Positions 8,680 to 16,901 of a stretch of DNA of 64,000 bases are shown piece by piece. The stretch covers positions 2,378,001 through 2,442,000 of the forward strand of contig NZ_CP147012.1 of NCBI RefSeq assembly GCF_037126285.1. Reading direction: 5' to 3'. Positions within the stretch are counted from its first letter, which is position 1. Each line of letters begins with the position of its first letter. A model generated the notes under the pieces. The model ran no database searches. It was not told where the DNA came from and worked only from the letters and a program-made list of their open reading frames with translations. Position numbers and translations under genes: made by a program. This DNA is from Bernardetia sp. MNP-M8. GTDB lineage: Bacteria; Bacteroidota; Bacteroidia; Cytophagales; Bernardetiaceae.

Positions 8680-8932
8680 TTAGTATTTATAATTTTACTT
8701 TTTAATCAGTTGTGTAGCTAGATAAATCTATAAGAAAAATAGAGTTTACTAGTTGCAATACGAACATAAATTGAATTTTAGTTCAAAGAAACAAATTTTT
8801 TTGGCAAAATAATAATCAAATAAACTTGAAACTTAGTAGATTAAGTCTATTTTTATAAAAAAATGAACCTTACAGCGACTATTTTGGGTTTCAATTTTAT
8901 ATTTTGAAAAAAATGACGTTGTTTTGTACTAC
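8680..8932. other. Intergenic region between divergent trkH and asnS
   Basis: AT-rich and without an open frame of interest. I found no match to TAnnTTTG with a correctly spaced TTG on either strand. It should hold both divergent promoters, but I cannot place them. Confidence 0.5.
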
Positions 8933-9018
8933 GTAGCTGTCAGCTTCCAAGCTGTCAGAAAAATACAAAGACTTTAATTTATGATACTTTAAACGATAGC
9001 TTGGAAGCTATTGGCTAC
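8933..9018. repeat. Inverted repeat spanning the asnS leader and start
   Basis: AGCTTCCAAGCT (8942-8953) is the exact reverse complement of AGCTTGGAAGCT (8998-9009), and GTAGC/GCTAC extend the arms to 8933 and 9018. The right arm ends four bases before the asnS ATG, so a transcript starting upstream could fold into a hairpin next to the start codon. Confidence 0.65.
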
Positions 9019-9021
9019 ATT

Positions 9022-10491
9022 ATGAAAAGACAAGATATAAAAGACTTATTAGAGTCAAAAGAATTTGACCAACCTGTCCATACAAAAGGATGGATTCGTG
9101 GAGAACGTGGAAATGCGTATGTTCGTTTTTTAGGACTTAATGACGGTTCTAGCCTTGAAAATATTCAAGTAGTGGCTGATGCCGAAAAGTTTGATGAAAA
9201 TCTTAGAAAACGTTTTAATGTAGGGGCTGCTGTTTCGGTTACAGGAACTTTAGTAGAATCAAAAGGAAAAGGACAGAATGTAGAAATTATAGCTGATTCG
9301 ATAGAGATTTTGGGGGATGCTGATGCTGAAAAGTATCCGATTCAACCAAAAGCACACTCTATGGAATTTTTGAGAGAAAATGCACACCTTAGAAGTCGTA
9401 CAACTACTTTTGGGGCTATTTTCCGTCTTCGTCATGCGCTTTCGTTTGCTATTCATAATTATTTCAATGAACGTCGTTTTTATTACTGGCATTCTCCAAT
9501 CCTTACAGCATCAGATGCAGAAGGAGCAGGAGAAATTTTTAGAGTAACTAATTTTGATATTGATGATTTTGATTCAATTCCAAAAATTGCAGAAGGTGAC
9601 CACAAAGGAAAAATAGACAACAAAGAAGATTTCTTCGGAAAACCAACCAACCTTACTGTTTCTGGACAGCTAGAAGCCGAATTAGGAGCTTTAGGTTTGG
9701 GAAGAGTTTATACTTTTGGACCTACTTTTAGAGCCGAAAACTCAAATACGGCTCGTCATTTAGCCGAATTTTGGATGGTAGAACCCGAAATGGCTTTCTA
9801 TGATTTGAAAGATAATATGGATTTGGTAGAAGATTTCTTGAAGTATTTAATCAAATATGCTTTAGAAAATTACAGAGAAGAAATTGAATTTTTAGATGCA
9901 AAATTTGTAAAAGAAAATTCAATGAAGAAAAAAGAAGAACGTGCAGAAATGGGGCTGATTCAAAAATTAGAATTTGTTTTAGCAAATGATTTCAAGCGTA
10001 TTACTTATACAGAAGCGATTGATGTTTTACTTAACTCTAAGCATTACAAAAAAGGAAAATTCCAGTATGATGTAAAATGGGGAGTTGATTTACAATCCGA
10101 ACACGAACGTTTCTTAGTAGAAAAACACTTCAAAACGCCTGTTATTCTTTATAACTATCCAAAAGACATAAAAGCATTTTATATGCGTCAAAACGATGGC
10201 GAAGAAGCAGGAAAAGAAACCGTAGCAGCAATGGACGTACTTTTCCCCGGTATCGGAGAGATTGTAGGAGGTTCGCAGCGTGAAGAGCGTTTAGAAAGAT
10301 TACAAGCACGTACTGATGCAATGGGAATTACAGAAGAGCTTTGGTGGTACTTAGATACTCGTAAGTTTGGAACAGTTCCACACTCAGGTTTCGGACTTGG
10401 TTTTGAGCGTCTGATATTATTTATTACTGGAATGGGAAATATTAGAGATGTAATTCCTTTTCCAAGAACACCTAAAAATGCTGAGTTTTAA
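9022..10491 (+). CDS. asnS: Asparaginyl-tRNA synthetase
   Basis: A 489-aa class IIb aminoacyl-tRNA synthetase that charges tRNA-Asn. The ATG at 9022 (MKRQDIKDLL) is chosen over an upstream TTG at 9001 because the protein aligns from there and the upstream bases belong to an inverted repeat. Residues 20-110 form the OB-fold anticodon-binding domain (VHTKGWIRGER). The catalytic core carries motif 2 (FRAENSNTARH) and motif 3 (GFGLGFERLI). The C-terminus NIRDVIPFPRTPKNAEF is typical of AsnRS rather than AspRS. A small gene of unknown function starts 2 bases after the stop. Confidence 0.96.
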   Translation: MKRQDIKDLLESKEFDQPVHTKGWIRGERGNAYVRFLGLNDGSSLENIQVVADAEKFDENLRKRFNVGAAVSVTGTLVESKGKGQNVEIIADSIEILGDADAEKYPIQPKAHSMEFLRENAHLRSRTTTFGAIFRLRHALSFAIHNYFNERRFYYWHSPILTASDAEGAGEIFRVTNFDIDDFDSIPKIAEGDHKGKIDNKEDFFGKPTNLTVSGQLEAELGALGLGRVYTFGPTFRAENSNTARHLAEFWMVEPEMAFYDLKDNMDLVEDFLKYLIKYALENYREEIEFLDAKFVKENSMKKKEERAEMGLIQKLEFVLANDFKRITYTEAIDVLLNSKHYKKGKFQYDVKWGVDLQSEHERFLVEKHFKTPVILYNYPKDIKAFYMRQNDGEEAGKETVAAMDVLFPGIGEIVGGSQREERLERLQARTDAMGITEELWWYLDTRKFGTVPHSGFGLGFERLILFITGMGNIRDVIPFPRTPKNAEF

Positions 10492-10493
10492 GA

Positions 10494-10922
10494 ATGCAGG
10501 AAATAACAATAGAAATTGATTCTAATGAAGATATTTGGAAACTTGTTGATAAAAGTTTGAATTATATTTTTATCAGTAATTTTAATCCAAATTCTTCTAT
10601 TTCTTGGTGGAAAACAGATTTAAAAGTTTCAGAGAATCAAAATTTAAGGAATATTTCTGTTCGAGATATGAGTTTGGATTTACAAGTAGATTTAGTAACT
10701 CTTAAAGAAATAATTGAATTAAATACACGAACTTTGGTTATCTATCAGTTTGCTAAACCTATTCCAGACACACTTTTAGTAAATCAGTTAATGGAACAAT
10801 CAAAAGAGAATATCCTAATTCAGAATGGTTTAAAACATTGTTTTAGTGCTGTTTATGAATTCTTGACTATACGGTCTTTTGATGAAAATTTTATCAAAAA
10901 TATTCAGCAAAGCATAGAGTAA
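10494..10922 (+). CDS. Hypothetical protein downstream of asnS
   Basis: A 142-aa soluble protein starting 2 bases after the asnS stop and ending just before a good terminator, so it is the second gene of an asnS operon. It has no signal peptide, membrane helix or cysteine cluster. The N-terminal part is mixed (EITIEIDSNEDIWKLVDKSL, followed by a Trp pair at SISWWKTDL), the centre is alpha-helical (LVTLKEIIELNTRTLVIYQF) and the end is helical. I do not recognise the family. Tight coupling to asnS may only reflect gene order. Confidence 0.7.
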   Translation: MQEITIEIDSNEDIWKLVDKSLNYIFISNFNPNSSISWWKTDLKVSENQNLRNISVRDMSLDLQVDLVTLKEIIELNTRTLVIYQFAKPIPDTLLVNQLMEQSKENILIQNGLKHCFSAVYEFLTIRSFDENFIKNIQQSIE

Positions 10923-10926
10923 TCTC

Positions 10927-10964
10927 AAAAAGTCTTTTCTAATTAATTTAGGAAAGGCTTTTTT
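10927..10964 (+). terminator. Intrinsic terminator of the asnS operon
   Basis: AAAAAGTCTTTTCT (10927-10940) pairs, with two G-U pairs, with AGGAAAGGCTTTTTT (10950-10964), ending in a T-run directly after the stop of the second gene. Confidence 0.8.
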
Positions 10965-11004
10965 AGTTTTAGATGTAATTTGTGTAGATTAATTAAAAAT
11001 CAAC

Positions 11005-12093
11005 TCACTCCATTGACAAAACTTTAATTTTCTGATTGAATTTAGTTTCTTTACTCATTGGATTATTGAGTATTTTTTTGATTTCTAGTAATCCATATCG
11101 GAAAAAAGAGTATTCATTATATCCATTTGAACAGACTCTTATTTTCGTTTTTTTATGTTTCCACTCCCCTACTTTGTAACACCAAACAAATGCAATAGAA
11201 CAAAGAGCAAGTAATTTAGCTATTTTCTCTGGTTCTGTCAATTTTGTATTTTCTAGCTTAAAACCTTGTGTTTTTAGTGCTTTAAACAGCGTTTCTATTT
11301 CCCAACGTTGTTTATAAATTTCAAAAGCGTTTTCTAAAAAAACAGGTGAAGCTAGATAAATATATCCTTTTTGTGTTCTGCTTACAGATAAATATACTTC
11401 TACACCATTGACTATAAAAACACCCTCTAAATGATACGTTTCTGAAATAGCCAGTCCTCTACACCATGCTGCAATTGACTTTGTTTTACCTTTTCTAGTC
11501 GCTTTAAAATTAGACTTTAGTCGCATTACAAAATCAAAGTTTTTTCCTGATAAATAAGTAAACCATTTTTGACCTACAAACTCTCTATCTGCTACAATAG
11601 AAGAAATAGATAGGTTAGGAAAAATAGATAAAAAACGTTCTATTAATTCGATGCGTTCTTCAGTAGAAGAGTTTCCTTTTTTTGGAAAAACAGACCAAAT
11701 AAGAGGCACTGAAACATTCTTATAAGCTGCTGAAAGTAACAAAATATTTATATTTTTTTTACCCACTTTCCAATTGGAACGGTCAAGACATAAAACAATA
11801 TCCTTCCACTTATCAATACCTTGTAAAGAAACAATTAAACGAGTAATTGCCTTAAAATCAAGGTTATAGTGATTTAAAAAGCGTTCAATACGACGTAAAG
11901 AGGAGCTGCATTCTACATTCCGTTCAAAAGCTGTAGCAATTTGAATCAACCCTCCTAATCCTACTTTTATAACAGCTATTACAAAAAGACCTATAAATTG
12001 AACTCGTGCAAAATGAAACTCTGTTAAATGAGAAGATAAAACAGTAACTAATTTTGTAACTTTACCACTAGAAGCATACTTTGCTTTTGCCAT
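11005..12093 (-). CDS. IS4-family DDE transposase
   Basis: A 362-aa transposase from the ATG at 12093 (MAKAKYASS). A longer frame begins at a TTG at 12135. The catalytic triad is visible: Asp in LCLDRSNWKVG, Asp in VADREFVG and Glu in YKQRWEIETLFKALK, which is the Y-2-R-3-E signature of the IS4 family. It cuts the element ends and inserts it elsewhere. The stop codon lies inside the left inverted repeat. The start is held in a 12-bp hairpin that would mask it in transcripts entering from outside the element, a known way for such elements to limit their own transposition. Confidence 0.93.
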   Translation of the reverse strand: MAKAKYASSGKVTKLVTVLSSHLTEFHFARVQFIGLFVIAVIKVGLGGLIQIATAFERNVECSSSLRRIERFLNHYNLDFKAITRLIVSLQGIDKWKDIVLCLDRSNWKVGKKNINILLLSAAYKNVSVPLIWSVFPKKGNSSTEERIELIERFLSIFPNLSISSIVADREFVGQKWFTYLSGKNFDFVMRLKSNFKATRKGKTKSIAAWCRGLAISETYHLEGVFIVNGVEVYLSVSRTQKGYIYLASPVFLENAFEIYKQRWEIETLFKALKTQGFKLENTKLTEPEKIAKLLALCSIAFVWCYKVGEWKHKKTKIRVCSNGYNEYSFFRYGLLEIKKILNNPMSKETKFNQKIKVLSME

Positions 12094-12142
12094 AATTGAG
12101 AAAATTTTGTGAAAAAAATTTTGTAAGAAACTCAATTATGGC
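12089..12142 (-). promoter_or_regulatory. Start-codon hairpin of the IS4 transposase
   Basis: GCCATAATTGAG (12089-12100) and CTCAATTATGGC (12131-12142) are perfect complements. The ATG of the transposase lies in the 3' arm of the RNA hairpin. Transcripts started outside the element would contain both arms and hide the start, while an internal promoter between or after the arms would not. Confidence 0.65.
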
Positions 12143-12205
12143 TTTTTTTTATCTCGTTTCAAAATCTTTTGTCAGAGGACTGAGAAAAATCAATTAAACT
12201 AATTT

Positions 12206-12401
12206 GGCTCTTCCGACAATTTAGCGAAATTATAAAAGGGTGTGCGTTCGTTTTAGCTTCGCTGAGGGTTACACCGTTCTCAAAAACGAACGAAACGCTT
12301 CCTCAGAAGCGTGATATTACTTAAATCACGCTTCTGAGGAAGCGTTTTTTTCAGTTCTGAGGAACTGAACACACAATGTTTCGCTAAAAGTCGGAAGAGC
12401 C
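12206..12401. mobile_element. 196-bp MITE with 8-bp target duplication
   Basis: The ends are inverted repeats of about 24 bp beginning GGCTCTTCCGAC and continuing to TAGCGAAA, with one small gap. Both sides carry the perfect 8-bp direct repeat ACTAATTT (12198-12205 and 12402-12409). GGCTCTTC-type ends and 8-bp AT-rich duplications are features of the ISL3 family, so this is probably a non-autonomous derivative. The inside holds a perfect 23-bp inverted repeat (12293-12315 with 12325-12347, core CGCTTCCTCAGAAGCG) and no coding frame. It lies 20 bp from the IS4-family element but has its own duplication. Confidence 0.88.
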
Positions 12402-12433
12402 ACTAATTTTATGAAATAAGGAAAATTCAAGAA

Positions 12434-12454
12434 CGCTAAAAAGTCAGAAGAGGC
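12434..12454. repeat. Degenerate second copy of the MITE end
   Basis: CGCTAAAAAGTCAGAAGAGGC closely resembles the MITE right end CGCTAAAAGTCGGAAGAGCC (12382-12401) in the same orientation 52 bp further on. It may be the scar of an older element. Confidence 0.4.
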
Positions 12455-12471
12455 AAAAAAGTGAGGTCAAT

Positions 12472-12507
12472 AAAAAAATCCTTTCCATAATTATATTGAA
12501 AAGGATT
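12472..12507 (-). terminator. Terminator of the SET-domain gene
   Basis: On the minus strand AATCCTTTTC pairs with GGAAAGGATT (12498-12507 with 12478-12487) and is followed by a run of seven T, 38 bases past the SET gene stop. Confidence 0.8.
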
Positions 12508-12544
12508 AGATATAATTTCACAAGAAAACTACATACTTTTGTCT

Positions 12545-13162
12545 CTACGAATGCTGTAGAATTCCATTATTCTCACTTTTTTTTAGTCGCAGTGAATAAA
12601 CGGATTTGTAATTTTTTCCTGTATCTAAATAATTTTTGAGTTTCTGAAATAGATTTTCATCAATATATTTTTCTAAGGCTTGTTCTGAATCTTTGTAATG
12701 CTTCATAGCATCTTTTATTTCTTCGTCCCATTTGCCAAACAAAACATCAAAATCAGAAGGACTGATATGTTTTCTGCAATCTTTTGAATCACATCCACAC
12801 TCAAAATTCTGTTCTAAATTAAAGATAGCATATTCATCTGTAATTTCTTCATCAGGCTCAATATCACGAAGCGCAATTTCAAATCCATAGCCTGTACTGA
12901 TTGTATTTCGGCTACACGAATGATTTACATATTTTGCAAAATCCCAACTTACAATTCTATATCCTCGCTCATCACGATATGAATATTTATCTACTACACC
13001 ACGAGCATACTCATCTAGTTTTGCGTATTTTTTTGGAGTTACCTCAATTTCTAAACTGTCTTTTACATAGACAATTGTTCCTTTAGGAATAAATTCTTTT
13101 GCGAAAACGCCATAGCCAATTTCAGGACTTACAAAGCGAAGTTCGGTAGAGGGATGAATCAT
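12545..13162 (-). CDS. SET domain-containing protein (putative lysine methyltransferase)
   Basis: A 205-aa protein with a SET domain in residues 5-120. It opens with 'GYGVFAKEFIPKGTIVY', has the cofactor motif YVNHSCSRNT (residues 92-101) and the 'EEITDEYA' catalytic-strand region with its conserved Tyr. A CxC...C cluster follows (FECGCDSKDCRK), resembling the zinc-binding post-SET motif. SET enzymes methylate protein lysines using SAM. Bacterial members are sporadic and their targets mostly unknown, so the substrate cannot be named. The C-terminal 75 residues are helical and specific to this protein. It is transcribed alone and ends in a clear terminator. Confidence 0.88.
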   Translation of the reverse strand: MIHPSTELRFVSPEIGYGVFAKEFIPKGTIVYVKDSLEIEVTPKKYAKLDEYARGVVDKYSYRDERGYRIVSWDFAKYVNHSCSRNTISTGYGFEIALRDIEPDEEITDEYAIFNLEQNFECGCDSKDCRKHISPSDFDVLFGKWDEEIKDAMKHYKDSEQALEKYIDENLFQKLKNYLDTGKNYKSVYSLRLKKSENNGILQHS

Positions 13163-13513
13163 GTGTTATAAAAAGTTTATAAAAACAATGAATGACTGAA
13201 AGAATTTTGAACAAAATTAATTAATTTAATAATTCTACTAATTAATAGACTTTTACTGCCTTGATAGCAATAAGTTTAAATTTTATCTGCTAATAATTAA
13301 ATAAAATTGTGCTGAATAAGAACGTAAAAATGAGAAATTAGTTGTAGAAAAAAAGCCTTTTTTGAATATTTTTGAAAAAATAGATTTTTAGCAATAAAAA
13401 GTCTCTTTCGATATTAAAATTTTAAAATAAGGTGATTAATAGATTTATTTTTATCAAAAATTTAAAAATGCTTATCTTCTAATTTTATTTCTCTACAAAA
13501 AATAGTAACCCAC
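13163..13513. other. Gene-free AT-rich spacer upstream of the SET gene
   Basis: No open frame or repeat stands out. A minus-strand TAATTTTG (13212-13219) matches the -7 consensus for the SET gene, but no TTG lies 19-20 bases upstream. Otherwise I see nothing in it. Confidence 0.45.
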
Positions 13514-13551
13514 AAAAAAAGCCAACAAAACTAAAATAGTCTTGTCGGCTT
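13514..13551 (-). terminator. Terminator of the YceI gene
   Basis: On the minus strand AAGCCGACAAGA pairs with TTTTGTTGGCTT across a short loop and is followed by TTTTTTG, 69 bases past the stop of the YceI gene. Confidence 0.82.
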
Positions 13552-13619
13552 GTCTTTAAACTTGATTTTCGAATTTCATTCTGATAATGAATTCAAAAAT
13601 TTCTCTAAACAAACGATTT

Positions 13620-14336
13620 TTACATACCTGCTTTAGCAGTGATATCAAATCCTACATTTACAGTATTATTGATAAATTTGTCTTTTACTTTAGCAGTACC
13701 TTCTGCCATAAAGCTAACATTGAATTCTGTACGGTCAAGGTTAAATTTTGCACTTGCTTTTACTTCACCTTCTGCTGGCATAGTTACATTTGCATAAAAG
13801 CTAATTGCTTTTTCTACATCCATCATTTTAAGGTTACCTGTAATTTTGTGAGTTGGGTTCTCAGTAGAATGTTCTCCTTCTACTACTTCAATTGTTGAAG
13901 CATCAACAGGCTCAACATTTGTGATAGTGAAAGTAGAAGTTGGATATGTTTCAACAGCGAAAAAATCAGGGCTTTGAAGGTGTCCTACCAATTTACCATT
14001 ATCTTCAGCTTCTTCAATATCTAATACTTTAATGTCTGTCATGTTGATAGTAATTGTACCACCTGTAAGCATGCCATTTTCTACCATTAATTTAGAATCT
14101 GGAGAAATGCCTAAAGTTCCATTGTGCTGACCACCTGGTTTTGAACCAATCCAAGTAACTGCACTAGCAGAAGGATCAACCATAAGTTCTTTCGTACCTT
14201 GAGTTTCTTCTGGAACAACAGCAACTGTATCAGCTACTTCAGCCTCTTGGCTTTTAGGAGCATTGTTACAACTTGAAAGGAATGATAATGAACCTGCTAC
14301 TAAAATAGCACTAGCAAATAAAGAAATACTTTTCAT
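13620..14336 (-). CDS. YceI-like lipoprotein
   Basis: A 238-aa exported lipoprotein. The signal peptide ends in the lipobox LSSC, giving an acylated Cys at residue 23, and a low-complexity linker rich in Glu, Val and Pro follows to about residue 45. From 'SAVTWIGSKPGGQHNGTLG' onward it fits the YceI lipocalin-like beta barrel, including TITINMTDIKV, GHLQSPDFFAVETYPTSTF and the closing 'ELDRTEFNV'-like LDRTEFNVSF. YceI proteins bind long isoprenoid or amide lipids in a central pocket. The ligand here is unknown. It has a strong TTG-N19-TACATTTG promoter and its own terminator, so it is monocistronic. Confidence 0.93.
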   Translation of the reverse strand: MKSISLFASAILVAGSLSFLSSCNNAPKSQEAEVADTVAVVPEETQGTKELMVDPSASAVTWIGSKPGGQHNGTLGISPDSKLMVENGMLTGGTITINMTDIKVLDIEEAEDNGKLVGHLQSPDFFAVETYPTSTFTITNVEPVDASTIEVVEGEHSTENPTHKITGNLKMMDVEKAISFYANVTMPAEGEVKASAKFNLDRTEFNVSFMAEGTAKVKDKFINNTVNVGFDITAKAGM

Positions 14337-14364
14337 AATAAAGTGAGGTTAAGTTTTGAAAAGA

Positions 14365-14394
14365 CAAATGTAAATAAAATAATTGTAGGTACAA
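14365..14394 (-). promoter_or_regulatory. YceI gene promoter
   Basis: On the minus strand TTG (14392-14394), 19 bases, then TACATTTG (14365-14372), an exact match to the Bacteroidota TTG/TAnnTTTG consensus, 28 bases before the start codon. The phaE promoter is nearly the same. Confidence 0.75.
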
Positions 14395-14487
14395 CTATTT
14401 AAACTACTTTTTTTTGATTTAAAATCGAAAGATTTTTTTTTCTTTGATATTAGAGGGCATAACTCTTAGTTGCTACTATTGTTTTTG

Positions 14488-14495
14488 TATTTTTG
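14488..14495 (+). promoter_or_regulatory. Possible murF -7 box
   Basis: TATTTTTG matches TAnnTTTG 67 bases before murF. The nearest TTG is only 15 bases upstream, so the call is weak. Confidence 0.3.
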
Positions 14496-14561
14496 TTCTG
14501 ACAAATTATTAAATTCCTTCTTGAATTCTTTCTATCATTTTTATTCTTAATTATTTTTCAA

Positions 14562-15920
14562 ATGACTACTCTTCCTATCTTATACGAAATCTTTTTAGAA
14601 TCTTCTGGTGTTTCGACAGATACTCGCCATGTAAACGACAACGAACTTTTTTTTGCTTTAAAAGGAGATAATTTTGATGGAAACAAATTTGCCTATCAAG
14701 CCTTAGAAAAAGGAGCTTCTCATGTTGTTATTGATGATTCAAGTGTTATTCCTAGTTTTGATGAACATGACCAAAAGAAATTAGCTTATAAGAACAAATA
14801 TCTATTGGTAGAAAATGTATTAGAATCACTTCAAAAACTAGCTAATTTCCACAGAAAACAGTTTACTATTCCTTTTATCGGAATAACAGGAAGTAATGGA
14901 AAAACAACTACAAAGGAGCTTTTACGTTCTGTTCTTTCTCAAAAATTCAAAACATATTCTACTGAAGGAAATCTGAATAATCATATTGGTGTGCCTCTTA
15001 CTATTCTTAGAATGCCAACAAATACAGAAATTGCCATTGTAGAAATGGGAGCAAATAAGGTAGGCGATATTGAAGAGCTTTGCAGCATTACAGAACCTAA
15101 TTATGGAATGATTACCAATATTGGAAATGCTCATTTACAGGGTTTTGGTAGCTATGAAGGAGTTTTGAGAGGAAAAACAGAATTATATCAATCACTAATA
15201 AAAAATAATGGAACTGTTTTTATAAACAGTAATGATTCTGTTTTGATGAACATGGAAAAACGTTTTGAAGATGGAAAAGTAATGAAATATGGAACAGAGA
15301 ATATAGAAAATTATTATTCGGCTACACTCTCTGAATCTGTACCTATAATTATTTATAAAGACGAGGACAATAATAAAGTTCAGACTCAACTTACAGGCGC
15401 ATACAATTTTCCAAATATTTTAGCTGCCTTAGCTTTTGGTAAATTTTTCGGTCTTTCTTATTCTCAAATGAATAAAGGAATTTCAGATTATCTACCAAAA
15501 AATAACCGTTCACAAGTCGAAGAGCGAAAAGAAACGAAAAATACTTTGCTGCTTGATGCCTATAATGCAAACCCTGATAGTATGAAGGCTGCTTTACTGC
15601 ACTTAGAAGCAATGCCAAGAAATGGAAAGAAGAAAGTCGCTATTTTGGCAGATATGTTTGAAATAGGAAAAGAATCATTTATCAAGCACAAGGAAATTTT
15701 AGGTTTTGCCTTACAACTCAAAATTGATAAAATAATCGTTTGTGGAAAAGACTTTTCAACAGCCAAAACTGCTGGAAATATTGTTTCTAGTCTGATTTTG
15801 AGTTTTGTAGATAAAAAAGAACTAGCTGATTATCTAAAGAAAAATCCTGTTACAGAAAGTATTGTTTTATTAAAAGGTTCTAGGGGAATGGGCTTGGAAA
15901 CGGTGGTGGAGCTGTTGTAA
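14562..15920 (+). CDS. murF: UDP-N-acetylmuramoyl-tripeptide--D-alanyl-D-alanine ligase
   Basis: A 452-aa Mur ligase that adds D-Ala-D-Ala to UDP-MurNAc-tripeptide, the last cytosolic step of peptidoglycan precursor synthesis. Domain 1 contains STDTRHV and the 'ELFFALKGDNFDGN' UMP-binding region typical of MurF/MurE. The ATP P-loop GITGSNGKTTT is at residues 107-117 with K114. Central signatures are GNLNNHIGVPLT and 'AIVEMGANKVGDIEELC'. The C-terminal domain has LLDAYNANPDSM, typical of MurF. Length is normal. It is unusual only in lying away from other mur genes. A lipoprotein gene follows 73 bases later on the same strand. Confidence 0.96.
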   Translation: MTTLPILYEIFLESSGVSTDTRHVNDNELFFALKGDNFDGNKFAYQALEKGASHVVIDDSSVIPSFDEHDQKKLAYKNKYLLVENVLESLQKLANFHRKQFTIPFIGITGSNGKTTTKELLRSVLSQKFKTYSTEGNLNNHIGVPLTILRMPTNTEIAIVEMGANKVGDIEELCSITEPNYGMITNIGNAHLQGFGSYEGVLRGKTELYQSLIKNNGTVFINSNDSVLMNMEKRFEDGKVMKYGTENIENYYSATLSESVPIIIYKDEDNNKVQTQLTGAYNFPNILAALAFGKFFGLSYSQMNKGISDYLPKNNRSQVEERKETKNTLLLDAYNANPDSMKAALLHLEAMPRNGKKKVAILADMFEIGKESFIKHKEILGFALQLKIDKIIVCGKDFSTAKTAGNIVSSLILSFVDKKELADYLKKNPVTESIVLLKGSRGMGLETVVELL

Positions 15921-15993
15921 CTTTCACTATCAACATTTAATTACAGATGATTAATCAAGGGAAAAGTCTATATTCTATTTTTATCTTTCAATT

Positions 15994-16842
15994 ATGAAAA
16001 TCTACATTTTATCATTACTATTAATTCTTTGCCTTTTTTCTTGTAATCCAAAGCCTATTTCTAACAGCGATAAAACAGAGTTTTCGAAAGAAGTATTGGA
16101 AGTCAGAAAGAAAGAGTTAGAAGAAAACAAACAGAAACCTATAGATATTTATAGTTACGACGACGCTAGACTTGACTCTATTTTTCGTTTGTCCTTAGAT
16201 TCTATAATAGATTTTTTGAATGTTGCGAAATTTGAAAAAGATACTATTATAAGAAATGAATTTACGTATGCAGTGTATGGAAAAGCACAAAATGGATTTG
16301 CTGACTTTGTTTTCATAGAAAGTATGTATCCAGATTTGTTAGACTCTCTAACAACTCCAACTTATTTGTATATAAAAAATAGACACAAATTTGAGCTAAA
16401 AAATCAGTTTAATTTTGATGAAATGAGTTGGCGAGGTTCAAAAATTCAGCGAAGAGATATGAATTTTGATGGAAAAATAGATATCGTACTTCAGCGTCCT
16501 TGGTTTGCAAACAGAATGATAGCCGAATATTTAATAATTATGGATTCTGATTTTAAGAGAATAACAAAAACGTCTTCTACTTACGAATTGCTGACAGATG
16601 CAAAGAACCAAACGATTATTTCTTTTGTAGATGGTGGAAACTGTTGTACACATTACAAAACTATTAATAAATGGCAAAGTGATAGTTTGGTAGAAATAAA
16701 GCATTTAGAAAAATCATATAATCATCAAGAAGAGGGTGAGATTTTAGAAGAGTTTGTAATTAAAAATGGAAAAGAAATAAAGGTCAAAAACCAAAAATTA
16801 AAGCAAAATGAAGCAGAACACTATTTTGAAAACTACAAATAG
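15994..16842 (+). CDS. Hypothetical lipoprotein
   Basis: A 282-aa protein with a 16-residue signal sequence ending in the lipobox LFSC (Cys17), so probably a membrane-anchored lipoprotein. Residues 25-60 are charged and helical. The centre carries DMNFDGKID, which resembles a calcium-binding DxNxDGxxD loop of the kind seen in FG-GAP and dockerin-like repeats, and later a GGNCC motif. No enzymatic signature is visible and I do not recognise the family. It follows murF on the same strand and ends in a strong terminator 8 bases after its stop. Confidence 0.75.
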   Translation: MKIYILSLLLILCLFSCNPKPISNSDKTEFSKEVLEVRKKELEENKQKPIDIYSYDDARLDSIFRLSLDSIIDFLNVAKFEKDTIIRNEFTYAVYGKAQNGFADFVFIESMYPDLLDSLTTPTYLYIKNRHKFELKNQFNFDEMSWRGSKIQRRDMNFDGKIDIVLQRPWFANRMIAEYLIIMDSDFKRITKTSSTYELLTDAKNQTIISFVDGGNCCTHYKTINKWQSDSLVEIKHLEKSYNHQEEGEILEEFVIKNGKEIKVKNQKLKQNEAEHYFENYK

Positions 16843-16850
16843 AAAAACAA

Positions 16851-16889
16851 AAAAAGCATTTATTCCAAAAACTAGAATAAATGCTTTTT
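16851..16889. terminator. Bidirectional intrinsic terminator
   Basis: A perfect 15-bp stem, AAAAAGCATTTATTC (16851-16865) with GAATAAATGCTTTTT (16875-16889), flanked by A-runs and T-runs. It ends the lipoprotein transcript and can also serve phaC from the other side. Confidence 0.88.
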
Positions 16890-16901
16890 ATAAAAATACC
16901 T

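Larger units (their letters stand above)
11004..12184 (-). mobile_element. Complete IS4-family insertion sequence, 1181 bp
   Basis: The ends are imperfect inverted repeats: CTCACTCCATTGACAAAA at the left and, reverse-complemented, CTCAGTCCTCTGACAAAA at the right. Both ends are flanked by the 9-bp direct repeat AAAAATCAA (10995-11003 and 12185-12193), a perfect target-site duplication. Nine base pairs is the size known for the IS10 and IS50 groups of the IS4 family. The duplication is intact and the transposase open, so insertion is probably recent and the element may be active. Confidence 0.92.

Noticed and set aside
9001-9021. TTG start for asnS
   Set aside because: The seven extra residues come from the inverted repeat and are not part of AsnRS proteins.
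12094-12135. Longer TTG-started transposase
   Set aside because: An ATG lies at 12093 where the conserved protein begins, and the longer start would be inside the hairpin.
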